From the NCBI GenBank assembly GCA_036824005.1, contig DAITBA010000011.1:1-64000 (forward strand): a stretch of 64,000 bases of DNA. Reading direction: 5' to 3'. The notes beneath the pieces were generated by a model. It ran no database searches. It had not been told where the DNA came from and saw only the letters and a program-made list of their open reading frames with translations. This DNA comes from DAITBA01 sp036824005. GTDB lineage: Bacteria; Pseudomonadota; Gammaproteobacteria; Burkholderiales; Rhodocyclaceae. The position numbers and the translations under genes were made by a program. Shown piece after piece: positions 16,286 through 25,132 of the stretch. Position 1 is the first letter of the stretch, and each line of letters begins with the position of its first letter.

Positions 16286-17035
16286 ATGAATCGCCTGGAA
16301 GGAAAAACTGCGCTCGTCACGGGCGCCTCACGCGGCATCGGCCGTGCGATTGCGGTCGAACTGGCGCGCGAAGGCGCGAAGGTAGCCGTCAACTACGCGA
16401 GCAACGACGCGGCGGCGCACGAAGCAGCGGCGGAAATCGAGAGCATCACCGGCGAGAAGTGCCTGCTGATCAAGGCGAACCAGGGCGATGCCAACGAAGC
16501 GCGCGGCATGGTCCAGCAGGCCGCGGAGCACTTCGGTCACCTGGATATCCTCGTTAACAATGCCGGCATCACACGCGATTCATTGCTGCCGCGGATGACC
16601 GACCAGCAATGGGTCGAGGTCATCCAGACCAACTTGAACGGCTGCTTCTTCTGCACTTCGGCGGCGATTCCGTACATGACCAAGCAGAGCTATGGCCGGA
16701 TCATCAATATCAGCTCGATGAACGGCCAGGTGCCGGCGATGGGCCAGGCGAACTACAGCGCGAGCAAGGGCGGGATCATCGCTTTCACGCGCACGGCCGC
16801 CCTCGAACTCGCGCGGTTCGGGATCACGGTGAATACGGTCGCGCCCGGCTACACCGAGACCGACATGTTCGCGACCGTTCCGGCGCCGATCCAGGCGCAG
16901 ATCCGGGCCAAGATTCCGCTGGGGCGGTTTGCTCACGCAGTGGAAGTCGCCAAGGCCGTAATCTACCTGGCTGCGGACGGCGACTACGTCACCGGCGAAC
17001 AGCTCAACGTCAACGGCGGCGCATTCGAGATGTAG
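16286..17035 (+). CDS. phaB: Acetoacetyl-CoA reductase
   Basis: A 249-residue short-chain dehydrogenase that reduces acetoacetyl-CoA to (R)-3-hydroxybutyryl-CoA with NADPH. The cofactor loop is TGASRGIG at residues 12-19, NNAG is at 91-94, and the catalytic set is Ser144, Tyr157 and Lys161 (YSASK). The IxxNLNGCFFCT, GRIINISSMNG and QANYSASKGG segments are those of PhaB rather than FabG. A strong ribosome-binding site (TAGGAGGAAC) precedes ATG 16286. It forms a two-gene unit with bktB, supplying monomer for PHB storage. Confidence 0.92.
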   Translation: MNRLEGKTALVTGASRGIGRAIAVELAREGAKVAVNYASNDAAAHEAAAEIESITGEKCLLIKANQGDANEARGMVQQAAEHFGHLDILVNNAGITRDSLLPRMTDQQWVEVIQTNLNGCFFCTSAAIPYMTKQSYGRIINISSMNGQVPAMGQANYSASKGGIIAFTRTAALELARFGITVNTVAPGYTETDMFATVPAPIQAQIRAKIPLGRFAHAVEVAKAVIYLAADGDYVTGEQLNVNGGAFEM

Positions 17036-17095
17036 TTTTCGGCGCGGTGACCGGGCGGGGGCTCACGTAGAAGCACTCGAACCGCTCGGTCGCCC

Positions 17096-17116
17096 GGCGG
17101 TGGCGATCCCACCGCC
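17096..17116 (+). terminator. Hairpin downstream of phaB, possible terminator
   Basis: GGCGGTGG pairs perfectly with CCACCGCC over a 5-base loop, 60 bases after the phaB stop. There is no T-run behind it, so intrinsic termination is uncertain. It also lies beyond the 3' end of the convergent AarF-like gene. Confidence 0.35.
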
Positions 17117-17265
17117 ACGCCGCAACAGGATCGCCACTTCAGGGCGCTCGCGCCGAGCGTGCCATCGTGCGCGGCCCGCACCCGCGCAGGCTGCCAAATC
17201 TCGGGGCAGGTCAGATCATTGGGCCGGGCTCACGTGGTTGTTGTCGGTCGATGATGGCTCGTCAA

Positions 17266-18813
17266 TCACGGTGTATGTTCGCTTTGGCCGAACACACGCC
17301 CGCCTGCACGGATAGACCTGCCCCACACCCTCTGCCAATAGCGCATACCGACAAAGCACCCCGCGGTCATCGCCGCGGCGAGATCGGCGTTCGCGATGTG
17401 GCTGGCATAGCTGCCGGTGCCGGCGACAGGGAGCCAGCGTCTTGGCCAGTCGCCAGCAAAGGCGCGGATGCCGGCGTCCATCAGTACTGTGTCGGGCACT
17501 GCGCTGCCGGCAAGATCGGTGAGCACGCCGGCGAGCGACATCCAGGTCTTGCGGAACACCGACAGCTGCGCGTCGAAATGGATGCGGGCGTCCAGCGCGA
17601 TGGTATCGAGCAGCGCAAGCAGCCAGTCGAACCCGGCAGGTCGCCCTTGCATGACGAGGGAATCGAGCGCGCGCTCGACATGCTCTGCCAGCAAGCGCTC
17701 GTCGGACGCGACGGCACCCAACGCGGCCAGGGCGCAGCGCATCTGGGTGGCATCGAGCGTCAGCGCGCCGATGAGCGCCGCCACGACCGCTTCGCGCTGC
17801 CGCTTGGTGACGCGCGCCGTCAGCGCCCAATCGAGCACCGCCAGCCGGCCCTCGGGCGTGACGAACAGATTGCCGCCGTGCAGGTCGCCATGGAACACGG
17901 CCGGATCGTCGCGCGTCCAGAACGGCTTCGCCAGCAGCGCCGACATGGCGGTCGTCGCGAAGGCCGCGCGCTCGGCGGCCGATAGCGTTGCATCGGCCAA
18001 GGCCGCACCATGCACCCGCTCCATCGCCGTGACCCAGGGTGCGCACCAGGGCAGAAGCCGCGGCACCGAGATCCGATTGTCATCGGTATGGAAGACCGCC
18101 GCTTCGCGCAGGTTCGCCTGCTCGTGGTCGAGACGGATCTCCTCGGCGAGCAGCCGGCCCACGCCTTCGAGGATGCCGGCATAGTCGAGCGGCGGCAGAT
18201 CCAGTTCGGCGCCGCGCCGGCCGAGGAAAAAAGCGACATCGGGCAGCAGGGCAAGCTCGTCGCGCAGCTTTTCCTCCACGCCGGGGCGGAGGGCCTTGAA
18301 CACGCCCTGGCGCGTGGCGCCGCGCGCCCGCCATGAGAACGGCAGCACGACGGCGACGCTGCCCTGGGCGAGCGCGGCATCGGCGATGGCGAGTTTCGAG
18401 GTGCCCGCAAGTTGCGAACGCAGCCGCCCGACGATGGGCTGGACGTCGACGTCAGCCGGCATTGATTCCAGGCCGACGAGCCGGCTGCGCAGCGCCGCGT
18501 CGAGATGCGGCTGACGCGCCACCACCTGGCCGAGCTTGTGCAGCGTCGGGCATTGTTGCAGCAACGCGACCAGACGCTCGGCCGCCGACGCGCCAAGACC
18601 GAGCGCGAACTGCGCTGCGATGATCTCCGCGCGCCGCTGTGCCGGCAGCCGGTTCAGGAAATGCAGCAGCCCCTCGACCAGCAGCGCGCGCCAGCGTGCC
18701 AGCGACGGCGGCAGCAGATCGCCCGGCCCGAAAGCGTCCAGCCATTCGGCATCGAAGCGCAGTTCGCCGTCAGGCGGCACGGGGTGCTGAGGCGTCTGCT
18801 TCTTGCGCGGCAT
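17266..18813 (-). CDS. AarF/UbiB (ABC1) family atypical kinase
   Basis: A 515-residue protein of the AarF/UbiB atypical kinase family. The catalytic loop HGDLHGGNLF and the metal-binding LDWALTARV (in place of DFG) are present, preceded by an RLLAEEIRLDHEQANLREA segment typical of ABC1 proteins. Family members support ubiquinone synthesis or quinone/lipid handling. The N-terminal extension is Ala/Leu-rich and helical. ATG 18813 (MPRKKQTP) was chosen; the frame continues to 18852 with another ATG. It is not linked to other ubi genes here, so it may be a UbiB-like paralogue rather than UbiB itself. Confidence 0.82.
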   Translation of the reverse strand: MPRKKQTPQHPVPPDGELRFDAEWLDAFGPGDLLPPSLARWRALLVEGLLHFLNRLPAQRRAEIIAAQFALGLGASAAERLVALLQQCPTLHKLGQVVARQPHLDAALRSRLVGLESMPADVDVQPIVGRLRSQLAGTSKLAIADAALAQGSVAVVLPFSWRARGATRQGVFKALRPGVEEKLRDELALLPDVAFFLGRRGAELDLPPLDYAGILEGVGRLLAEEIRLDHEQANLREAAVFHTDDNRISVPRLLPWCAPWVTAMERVHGAALADATLSAAERAAFATTAMSALLAKPFWTRDDPAVFHGDLHGGNLFVTPEGRLAVLDWALTARVTKRQREAVVAALIGALTLDATQMRCALAALGAVASDERLLAEHVERALDSLVMQGRPAGFDWLLALLDTIALDARIHFDAQLSVFRKTWMSLAGVLTDLAGSAVPDTVLMDAGIRAFAGDWPRRWLPVAGTGSYASHIANADLAAAMTAGCFVGMRYWQRVWGRSIRAGGRVFGQSEHTP

Positions 18814-18885
18814 GACGGTTCCGGGTCTTATCGGCCTAATCCAGGCAGGCATTCCGGCTCTGCGCTGTCGACTGGCGTCTGCGGG

Positions 18886-19911
18886 CTAGTCGACCACCCC
18901 GCTGGCATTGAACGCCCGTGATGCCATGCGCCCGCGCCAGACATCCTTGGCCCCGGCTGGCAGTGCGTCTGGCACACGGTATTCGATGCGGAACTGGGCG
19001 AAACCCGGCAGCGCGCCGATTTCCACCGGCTTGCCATCCTTGAGCACGTGCCAGCGCGGTTCGGACAGGTCCAGCTCGACGCTGTGGGTCTCGCCCGGGG
19101 CGATCGTCATGATATCGGCGGTGGGCCTGGCGGCGTCGCAGCCATGCGTCGCCGGTGACCGTGGCGCCTGCGTCCATTCGACCGGCACGAGATGGAACGC
19201 GCAGTGCTCGCCATAGTCCACTACCGCGAGCGGCGCATCGGACGTGTTGACCAGCGTGACGCGGAGCTTGGGACTGAGCGGCCCTTCCGGCGGCGGTGTG
19301 TTAGGTCGGCGTGGCTCTGGCCGGCGCACGATCTCGAGTTTCATGCCCAGACGGCTCCAGCGGTAACCGCGGATCACGGCGGTGCCGGAACGGCCGATGG
19401 CGACCTCCACTTCCATCGGCACCTGCAGTTCACCGCGCATACCGCGCTTCTCCTCGATGGCGCGGCCCGCGCCCTGCTCGACGAACAGTTGCTCGATGCC
19501 GTACTTGACCAGCGTGTGGCCGGCGCCGCGCCAGCCCATGCGCCATGAGTCCTCCGTGCGGCCGCGGATGAAGACGCCCTCGGCGGGCCGCGCGGGGCCG
19601 GTACCGGCGGCTTCGTACAGCCCTTCGCCGGCCGGCCGCAGCCGGGTGAACATGATCTCGTGGCGCTTGCGTTCGGGCGACGGAACGGTGGCCGGATCCA
19701 GATCCTCGGCGCGCACGCTGTTGATTTCGTACTGCAGGCGCACGAAGTCGCCGCGAAAGAGATCGCGCGGGTCCACCGGCGCGGTGCGCAGGAATACCAC
19801 CTGGCCCGTGCGCTGGATCCACTCGCGCTCACCGGCCATCCACGCCAGCACGAGTAGTTGTGCCGCTACGGCGAGCGGCACCAGGTACTTCGCAATCGTG
19901 CGTGCGCTCAC
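18886..19911 (-). CDS. GDYXXLXY domain protein
   Basis: A 341-residue protein starting at GTG 19911, overlapping the stop of the DUF2157 gene by 4 bases. It has one N-terminal membrane anchor (about residues 7-26) and the family signature GDFVRLQYEI at residues 54-63 (GDYxxLxY with F for Y). GDYXXLXY proteins are typically encoded next to DUF2157/DUF4401 membrane proteins, exactly as here. The C-terminal half (about 200-341) is an extra domain: LRVTLVNTSDAPLAVVDYG followed by HSVELDLSEPRW, looking like a beta-sandwich. It is longer than the family core of under 200 residues. Function unknown; the bulk is expected outside the membrane. Confidence 0.8.
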   Translation of the reverse strand: MSARTIAKYLVPLAVAAQLLVLAWMAGEREWIQRTGQVVFLRTAPVDPRDLFRGDFVRLQYEINSVRAEDLDPATVPSPERKRHEIMFTRLRPAGEGLYEAAGTGPARPAEGVFIRGRTEDSWRMGWRGAGHTLVKYGIEQLFVEQGAGRAIEEKRGMRGELQVPMEVEVAIGRSGTAVIRGYRWSRLGMKLEIVRRPEPRRPNTPPPEGPLSPKLRVTLVNTSDAPLAVVDYGEHCAFHLVPVEWTQAPRSPATHGCDAARPTADIMTIAPGETHSVELDLSEPRWHVLKDGKPVEIGALPGFAQFRIEYRVPDALPAGAKDVWRGRMASRAFNASGVVD

Positions 19912-21215
19912 GATTGCACCTGCTGGGCGCGGCGACGGTGCCGCGCATAGAAGTTGCCGACGAGGAAGAGGCCGACGCCTAGCGCGACGAACACCGCCGC
20001 GCGCACGAGCAGGCTGCTGAATAGATCGGCGTAGCGGCTGACCGTGACCAGCGCGAAGAGAAGGCAGCCAGCGCCCACCTGCCGCGGCAGCAGGTGCGCA
20101 CTGCCTTCCAGGATGAGCAAGGCGGCAAGACCGAGCACAATGGCATTGAATGGCAAGGCGATCGCCCAGCCGCCGGCGCAGGCGCGCGCGACCAGGCAGC
20201 CTAGCACGATGGCCAGCCCCACGCCGATCAGCGCGAGTTGCCAGCGCCGAAAGATGTCCACATGGCGCCAGCCGGCACGGGAGATCGATGTCGCGGCCGC
20301 AACAACGGCGGCCAGCAGCGCTGCGCCCGCCGCGACGAAGTAGATCGCCAACGCCGTCCTGCTGGCGAAGTTCACCTTGCCCAACTCGGAGGCGACACGC
20401 GGGAAGCTCAGGGCGTAGCCGATGCCCAGCACGACGAGCAGGCCGACTCTGTGCAGCGGTCCTTCCGCGTCGGGGAAGGCAGTCGTGGGCGCGGCCACGC
20501 CAGCGATGAATGCCGCCGCACCCATGATGAACAGGAAGGAGAAGAGGGCTTCCAGGCGGATGCCGGCGACGGCGAACGCCGTGACGACGAAAAGAACTGC
20601 GAGCGCCCAGAACAGCAGCGCCGGCGAGCGCCGCCACCAGGCGAGCGGCAGCACCCCCAGCACCACCAGCAGCGGCGCGCCGTGCATGGGCGCGTGGAAC
20701 TGGAACATCTCCACTCCGGCCCAGAAGGCGACGAGGAATAGCGCCAGCAGCGCCTGCACCAGCGACGGCATCGCCCAGGCGAGGGCCAGCGCGCCCAGCG
20801 ACCAGACGAGAAAGGCATTTGGGTAGTGCTCGTCGATGTGATAGATCTGCGCCACCAGCCAGATGCCGGCGCCGAACAGCATGGTGCCGAGCGCATGCAA
20901 GCCCTCGATCAGTCCGCGATTGGGCTGCGCGCTGCGTGCGAGTGTCATGGCGGTGCCATGGGCGGCAGCGAGTGCGCCGAAGACCAGCGCGAGCTTGGCC
21001 GGCTTGGGTATGACGTGCCAGTTGTAGGCGAAGAACAGGATCACGCCCAGCCCGACCAGTACCGCGCCGATTGCCGAGAAGACGATGCGCCCCCAACCGC
21101 GCTCGGCCGTCTCCGGATAGCGTCCCAGAATGCGCTGGGCAAGGGCGCTGTCCACCAGGCCCTCTGCCTGCCACTGCGCGACTTCCTGTTTCAGCCACTG
21201 ATGATGCTTGGCCAT
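19908..21215 (-). CDS. DUF2157 multi-pass membrane protein
   Basis: A 435-residue membrane protein. The cytoplasmic N-terminus (MAKHHQWLKQEVAQWQAEGLVD...ILGRYP) is the DUF2157 signature. About twelve hydrophobic segments follow, with GVILFFAYNWHVIPKPAKLAL near residue 57 and LVAQIYHIDEHYPNAF near 121, both typical of the family. It ends in a basic tail. It is translationally coupled to the GDYXXLXY gene, and the two proteins probably form a complex. No enzymatic motif is visible and no function is established for the family. Confidence 0.88.
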   Translation of the reverse strand: MAKHHQWLKQEVAQWQAEGLVDSALAQRILGRYPETAERGWGRIVFSAIGAVLVGLGVILFFAYNWHVIPKPAKLALVFGALAAAHGTAMTLARSAQPNRGLIEGLHALGTMLFGAGIWLVAQIYHIDEHYPNAFLVWSLGALALAWAMPSLVQALLALFLVAFWAGVEMFQFHAPMHGAPLLVVLGVLPLAWWRRSPALLFWALAVLFVVTAFAVAGIRLEALFSFLFIMGAAAFIAGVAAPTTAFPDAEGPLHRVGLLVVLGIGYALSFPRVASELGKVNFASRTALAIYFVAAGAALLAAVVAAATSISRAGWRHVDIFRRWQLALIGVGLAIVLGCLVARACAGGWAIALPFNAIVLGLAALLILEGSAHLLPRQVGAGCLLFALVTVSRYADLFSSLLVRAAVFVALGVGLFLVGNFYARHRRRAQQVQS

Positions 21216-21611
21216 CTGTAAGCCTTGCGCGACGTTCGGACGATGAGATGCGTTGCCATCAATGCCCGGATGGCATGAGGCGGCAATGCGCGATGCCGCG
21301 ACTGCTGCATTGTCATACGCGCGGCAGCCGAAGCATAGGGTATGCGCAGCCGTCTGCGCAAATGTTCCGATCGCGGCCGCCTAAGCCAATCGGGCCACGA
21401 TGCGGTACCGGACGGCTGGGCAACCGAGCCCATCGTGGCAAGCGGTCTTGCACCGGGTCGGAGTCGCCCGCTCCGCTGACCGTTCCGAAGGATGACTTGC
21501 ACAGGCCTAGCGTGCAAAATGAGCACGGCGTCGCGGAAGGCAATAACCGCGGGGGTCGCCAAGGGGCGGCAGCGTCGTCGTGGGAACATCAGCGCAAAGA
21601 GGAGCAGGTCA
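21216..21611. other. Divergent intergenic region, no gene seen
   Basis: 396 bases between the DUF2157 start and the PAS kinase start. The plus-strand frame of the kinase stays open from 21492, but the extra residues are Arg/Lys-rich with no ribosome-binding site. No hairpin or repeat was recognised. Promoters for both flanking genes are expected here. Confidence 0.45.
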
Positions 21612-22736
21612 ATGTCGTCGGCCGAGGGCCTGGAAGCGAGCCGGATCCATCTGATCGTCGGCGGGCTGGAGTACCTGGCCCAGGGCTTCAGCATTTTCGA
21701 TCGCGAACTCCGACTGGTCGCCTGGAATCAGCGTTTTCTCGAATTGCTCGATTTCCCGACGGAACTCGGGACGTTCGGGCGCCCGCTGGCGGATTTCTTT
21801 CGCTTCAATGCCGAGCGCGGCGACTACGGTGCGGGCGACATCGAGGAACATGTCCGCAGCCGCATCGCGCTGGCGATGAAGGCGGAGCCGCACTGCTTCG
21901 AGCGCGTGCGGCCCAACGGCACGGTGATCGAGGTCCGCGGCACGCCGCTGCCGCGCGGGGGATTTGTCACCACCTATACCGATGTCACCGAGCGCAAGAC
22001 CTGGGAGGAAAGCCTCCAGGCGGCGAAGCAAAAGGCCGAGGAAGCGAACCGGGCGAAGTCGGCCTTCCTCAACATGGTGAGCCACGACCTGCGCACGCCG
22101 CTCACCTCGATCCGCTCGTTCGCCGAGATCCTCAGTGACAATCCCGACATCGACGTCAGGCAACGCGATGAGTTCCTCGGCGTCATCAACACGGAGTGCC
22201 AGCGCCTTATTCGCATGATCAACGACTTGCTCGACTTTGCGAAGATCGAGGCCGGGCGCATGGAGTGGAACATCGTTGACCTCGATGCGACGGAACTGGT
22301 CAAATCCGCCGCCACGTCCATGGCGCCCGTGTTCGGCGAAAAGCATGTTGCTCTCGAAACGACGCTGCCACCGCGGGTGCCCAAGATCGCAGGCGATCGC
22401 GACCGCCTGACGCAAGTGATCGTCAACCTGCTCTCGAATGCCTGCAAATTCGCGCCGGAGAACACGGGCAGGGTGTGGGTGAGCCTGGAGTGCGGCGCGA
22501 CCGGGGTGACCATCTCGGTCGCGGACAACGGCCCCGGGATCCCGCGCGAAAAGCACGACGAGGTATTCGAGGAATTCCGACAGGTGCCCAGCGCCAGCGG
22601 CGCCCGGGCGCCGGGCACGGGTCTCGGGCTGGCGATCTGCCGGCGCATCGTCAATCACCTCGACGGGCGCATCTGGGTGGAAAGCGTACCGCCCGACGGC
22701 GCGACATTCCATTTCACCATCCCATACAGCGGCTGA
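21612..22736 (+). CDS. PAS-domain sensor histidine kinase
   Basis: A 374-residue cytoplasmic kinase. The N-terminal PAS domain belongs to the PAS_7 type (GGLEYLAQGFSIFDRELRLV, with WNQRF after it). It is followed by HisKA with VSHDLRTPLTSIRSF (phospho-accepting His near residue 158) and HATPase with NLLSNACKF, DNGPGIP and GTGLGLAICRRI. ATG 21612 was chosen because AAAGAGGAGCAGGTCA provides a ribosome-binding site. No response regulator gene is adjacent, so it is an orphan kinase here. nth follows after 28 bases, perhaps by chance. Confidence 0.92.
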   Translation: MSSAEGLEASRIHLIVGGLEYLAQGFSIFDRELRLVAWNQRFLELLDFPTELGTFGRPLADFFRFNAERGDYGAGDIEEHVRSRIALAMKAEPHCFERVRPNGTVIEVRGTPLPRGGFVTTYTDVTERKTWEESLQAAKQKAEEANRAKSAFLNMVSHDLRTPLTSIRSFAEILSDNPDIDVRQRDEFLGVINTECQRLIRMINDLLDFAKIEAGRMEWNIVDLDATELVKSAATSMAPVFGEKHVALETTLPPRVPKIAGDRDRLTQVIVNLLSNACKFAPENTGRVWVSLECGATGVTISVADNGPGIPREKHDEVFEEFRQVPSASGARAPGTGLGLAICRRIVNHLDGRIWVESVPPDGATFHFTIPYSG

Positions 22737-22764
22737 ACGCAGACGAGCAGACGCACGCGACGCC

Positions 22765-23394
22765 ATGGCCGACGCCGACAGGACCGTTGCCGCGCTGCTG
22801 AAGAAATACCCGCAGCCAAAGCTCGCGCTTCATCATGCCAACGCGCTCGAACTTCTGGTAGCGGTGATTCTTTCCGCCCAGTGCACCGATGCACGGGTGA
22901 ACGAGGTCACTCGCTCGCTGTTCAGGAAGTACCGAACGGCGCGCGACTATGCCGAAGCAGATCTCGCGACTTTCGAACAGGAGATCCGTCCCACAGGCTT
23001 CTACAAGAACAAGGCAAAGCTGGTGACCGGCTGTTGCCGGAAACTGGTGGAACAGTTCGGCGGCGACGTACCGCAGACGCTGGACGACATGGTGACGCTG
23101 CCCGGCGTCGGGCGCAAGACGGCGAACATGGTGCTCGGCAATGCCTTCGGCATTGCCGGCATCGCCGTAGACACCCACGTGCTGCGCGTGTCCAACCGCC
23201 TGGGTTTGGCGCAGGGCGACGATGCCGAAGAAGTGGAACGCCAGCTAATGGCTCGGATCCCGAAAAATAGGTGGGTGGCATTCTCGAACGCCATGATCCT
23301 GCACGGCCGGGAAACCTGCGTGGCGCGCAAGCCGAAGTGTGGCGCGTGCGTGTTGTGTAGCGAATGCGAGTGGCCGGGAAAGCTTGTTCCGTGA
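22765..23394 (+). CDS. nth: Endonuclease III
   Basis: A 209-residue DNA glycosylase/AP lyase that removes oxidised pyrimidines. The helix-hairpin-helix is LPGVGRKTANMV with catalytic Lys118, and Asp136 lies in VDTHV. The [4Fe-4S] cluster ligands are Cys185, Cys192, Cys195 and Cys201, in the family spacing C-x6-C-x2-C-x5-C. Length matches the family. It starts 28 bases after the PAS kinase stop. Confidence 0.97.
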   Translation: MADADRTVAALLKKYPQPKLALHHANALELLVAVILSAQCTDARVNEVTRSLFRKYRTARDYAEADLATFEQEIRPTGFYKNKAKLVTGCCRKLVEQFGGDVPQTLDDMVTLPGVGRKTANMVLGNAFGIAGIAVDTHVLRVSNRLGLAQGDDAEEVERQLMARIPKNRWVAFSNAMILHGRETCVARKPKCGACVLCSECEWPGKLVP

Positions 23395-23460
23395 TCGCTC
23401 GGCGCCGAAGAGGCGGGGGCGGTGTGCCGAGGAACTGCTATGCGCCTCGATGGACAAAGG

Positions 23461-24120
23461 TCACGGCCGGACTGCAATGCGATCGGCGTGCCGCAATGCC
23501 TGGCGCAGGATCTCCAGTTCCGCCTGCCTTCGCCGCTGCGCCGAGTTCGCGTGCGGCTCGCTCTGTTCCGAATCCCCGAGACGCCGTGCGATGGCGTCGC
23601 CATGGCGATCGATGAGATCGTCGCGGCACGCCCGGTATGCTTCGATGTTGGGGCAAACCATTGGACGGCGGGCGCGCAGCAGTGCCAGCGCCTCTTCGAA
23701 CAGCGTACCGTGAATGAGTGTCAGGTAGCCTAGAACCGTCAGCGGTGCGCGGCCCATGCCTGCCGTGCAATGGACGTAGACGCGCTCATGGCGTTCGAGC
23801 AGCCCGTCGAGGGCGCGGACCGCTCCCGGAAGCTGGCGCCGCGCGTCGGCCGCGTCGAAGTCGCGGATCGGATGCCGAACCAGCTCCAGGCCCAGGCGCG
23901 CTCCGTCGCGGCGCAATCCTTCGTAGTCGATGCCGAGATGAGCATGGCATAGGTCGTGCTGTAGCGAGAGCACGGCGGTTACGCGGGCCTCCACACTAAT
24001 GCGCTGCAGATCGCCGCCCGACATGGGACAGCTGCCGATGAGGATTCGCGGCGTGATCTGGTCCCAATTCAAGGTCCAAACCCAGCGTGGGTCGTTGTTG
24101 GCGAAGGCAGAGAAGTTCAT
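23461..24120 (-). CDS. Dual-specificity phosphatase, plant glucan-phosphatase-like
   Basis: A 219-residue cysteine-dependent phosphatase. The P-loop is VHCTAGMGRAP with nucleophile Cys118 and Arg124; the general acid lies in IRDFDAAD (Asp87 or Asp89). The upstream recognition region reads LNWDQITPRILIGSCP. From memory, the plant starch phosphatase SEX4 has nearly the same three elements (a YDLITPDLIVGSC-like start, IRDFDAFD, and HCTAGMGRAP), so this protein belongs to that branch rather than to ordinary tyrosine phosphatases. It lacks the C-terminal carbohydrate-binding domain of SEX4. A glycogen-related substrate is possible but not shown. The frame runs on to 25131 antisense to the TauE gene; ATG 24120 is the sensible start. 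Confidence 0.85.
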   Translation of the reverse strand: MNFSAFANNDPRWVWTLNWDQITPRILIGSCPMSGGDLQRISVEARVTAVLSLQHDLCHAHLGIDYEGLRRDGARLGLELVRHPIRDFDAADARRQLPGAVRALDGLLERHERVYVHCTAGMGRAPLTVLGYLTLIHGTLFEEALALLRARRPMVCPNIEAYRACRDDLIDRHGDAIARRLGDSEQSEPHANSAQRRRQAELEILRQALRHADRIAVRP

Positions 24121-24200
24121 GGTTCGACGCGACGCATGTTCGGTGCCTATCCAGTATAGGCGCTGGGGAAGCGCCGTGGGGGCGTAATCGATGCCCGATC

Positions 24201-25013
24201 TCAGGCGAATACGCCGTGCAGCATTTTTGCGCACAGCAGCATCAGCACCGCGGCGAAGATGCGCTTGAGCGTGAGCACGGGCAGCCGATGCGCGGCGGCG
24301 GCGCCGAGGGGGGCGGTGACCATGCTCGCAGCGACCAGGAACAGCAGGCCGGGCAGATAGACGAACCCCAGGCTCCACGCCGGCAAGCCGCCGATGGTCA
24401 GGCCGTTCAGCACGTATCCCAGCGTGCCGCCGATGGCGATGGGGAATCCCACTGCCGCCGAGGTGCCGATAGCGTGGCGAATGGTAACGTTGCACCAGAC
24501 GAGAAAAGGCACCGTCATGGCGCCGCCGCCGATTGCGCCCAGGGCCGAGACAGCGCCGATGGCTGCGGCGACCGCCGTCAGGCCGGCGCGTCCGGGCAGC
24601 GCCCGGTTCGGCCTGGGCTTGACGTCCAACAACAACTGCGTCGCGACGAACAGCATGAACAGCGCGAAGAACACGGCCAGAGCCTGGCTCGACACGTGGC
24701 GCGCGAGTACGGTTCCCAATGCGGTGCCGATGAGAATGCCGGGTGTGAAGCCGCGCACCAGCGGCCAGCGCACGGCACCATGGCGATGGTGGGCACGCAG
24801 GCTGGCGGCGGCGGTGAAGAGGATGGTCGCCATCGAGGTGCCGAGCGCCAGATGCAGCAGATGCTCGCCCGGAAAACCTTCCGCTGCATAGATGAGAGTC
24901 AGCGCCGGCACCAGGATGACGCCGCCGCCCACGCCCAGCAGGCCGGCGAAGAATCCGGCGCAGGCGCCGAGCGCGAGATACACAAGCGGCCAGTAATCGA
25001 AGAGAATAGTCAT
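24201..25013 (-). CDS. TauE/SafE family anion exporter
   Basis: A 270-residue protein with eight or so membrane spans. The two inverted halves carry the family motifs GFFAGLLGVGGGVILVPAL near residue 18 and IGAVSALGAIGGGAMTVPFL near 152. TauE/SafE proteins export sulfite, sulfonates or related anions. ATG 25013 (MTILFDYW) starts at the first span; the frame remains open to 25103 but that part is Arg-rich. It is divergent from the TRAP transporter operon. Substrate unknown. Confidence 0.9.
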   Translation of the reverse strand: MTILFDYWPLVYLALGACAGFFAGLLGVGGGVILVPALTLIYAAEGFPGEHLLHLALGTSMATILFTAAASLRAHHRHGAVRWPLVRGFTPGILIGTALGTVLARHVSSQALAVFFALFMLFVATQLLLDVKPRPNRALPGRAGLTAVAAAIGAVSALGAIGGGAMTVPFLVWCNVTIRHAIGTSAAVGFPIAIGGTLGYVLNGLTIGGLPAWSLGFVYLPGLLFLVAASMVTAPLGAAAAHRLPVLTLKRIFAAVLMLLCAKMLHGVFA

Positions 25014-25132
25014 CGCAGTGCGCCGCAGTAGGCGATGCGCCCGGGTTCGCTTCCGGCTCCCGGCCCGTTTCGCCGCCCGCGGATAAAACAATAAACGATG
25101 CAATCGACGAATTACACCGGAGGAGGCTCAAG

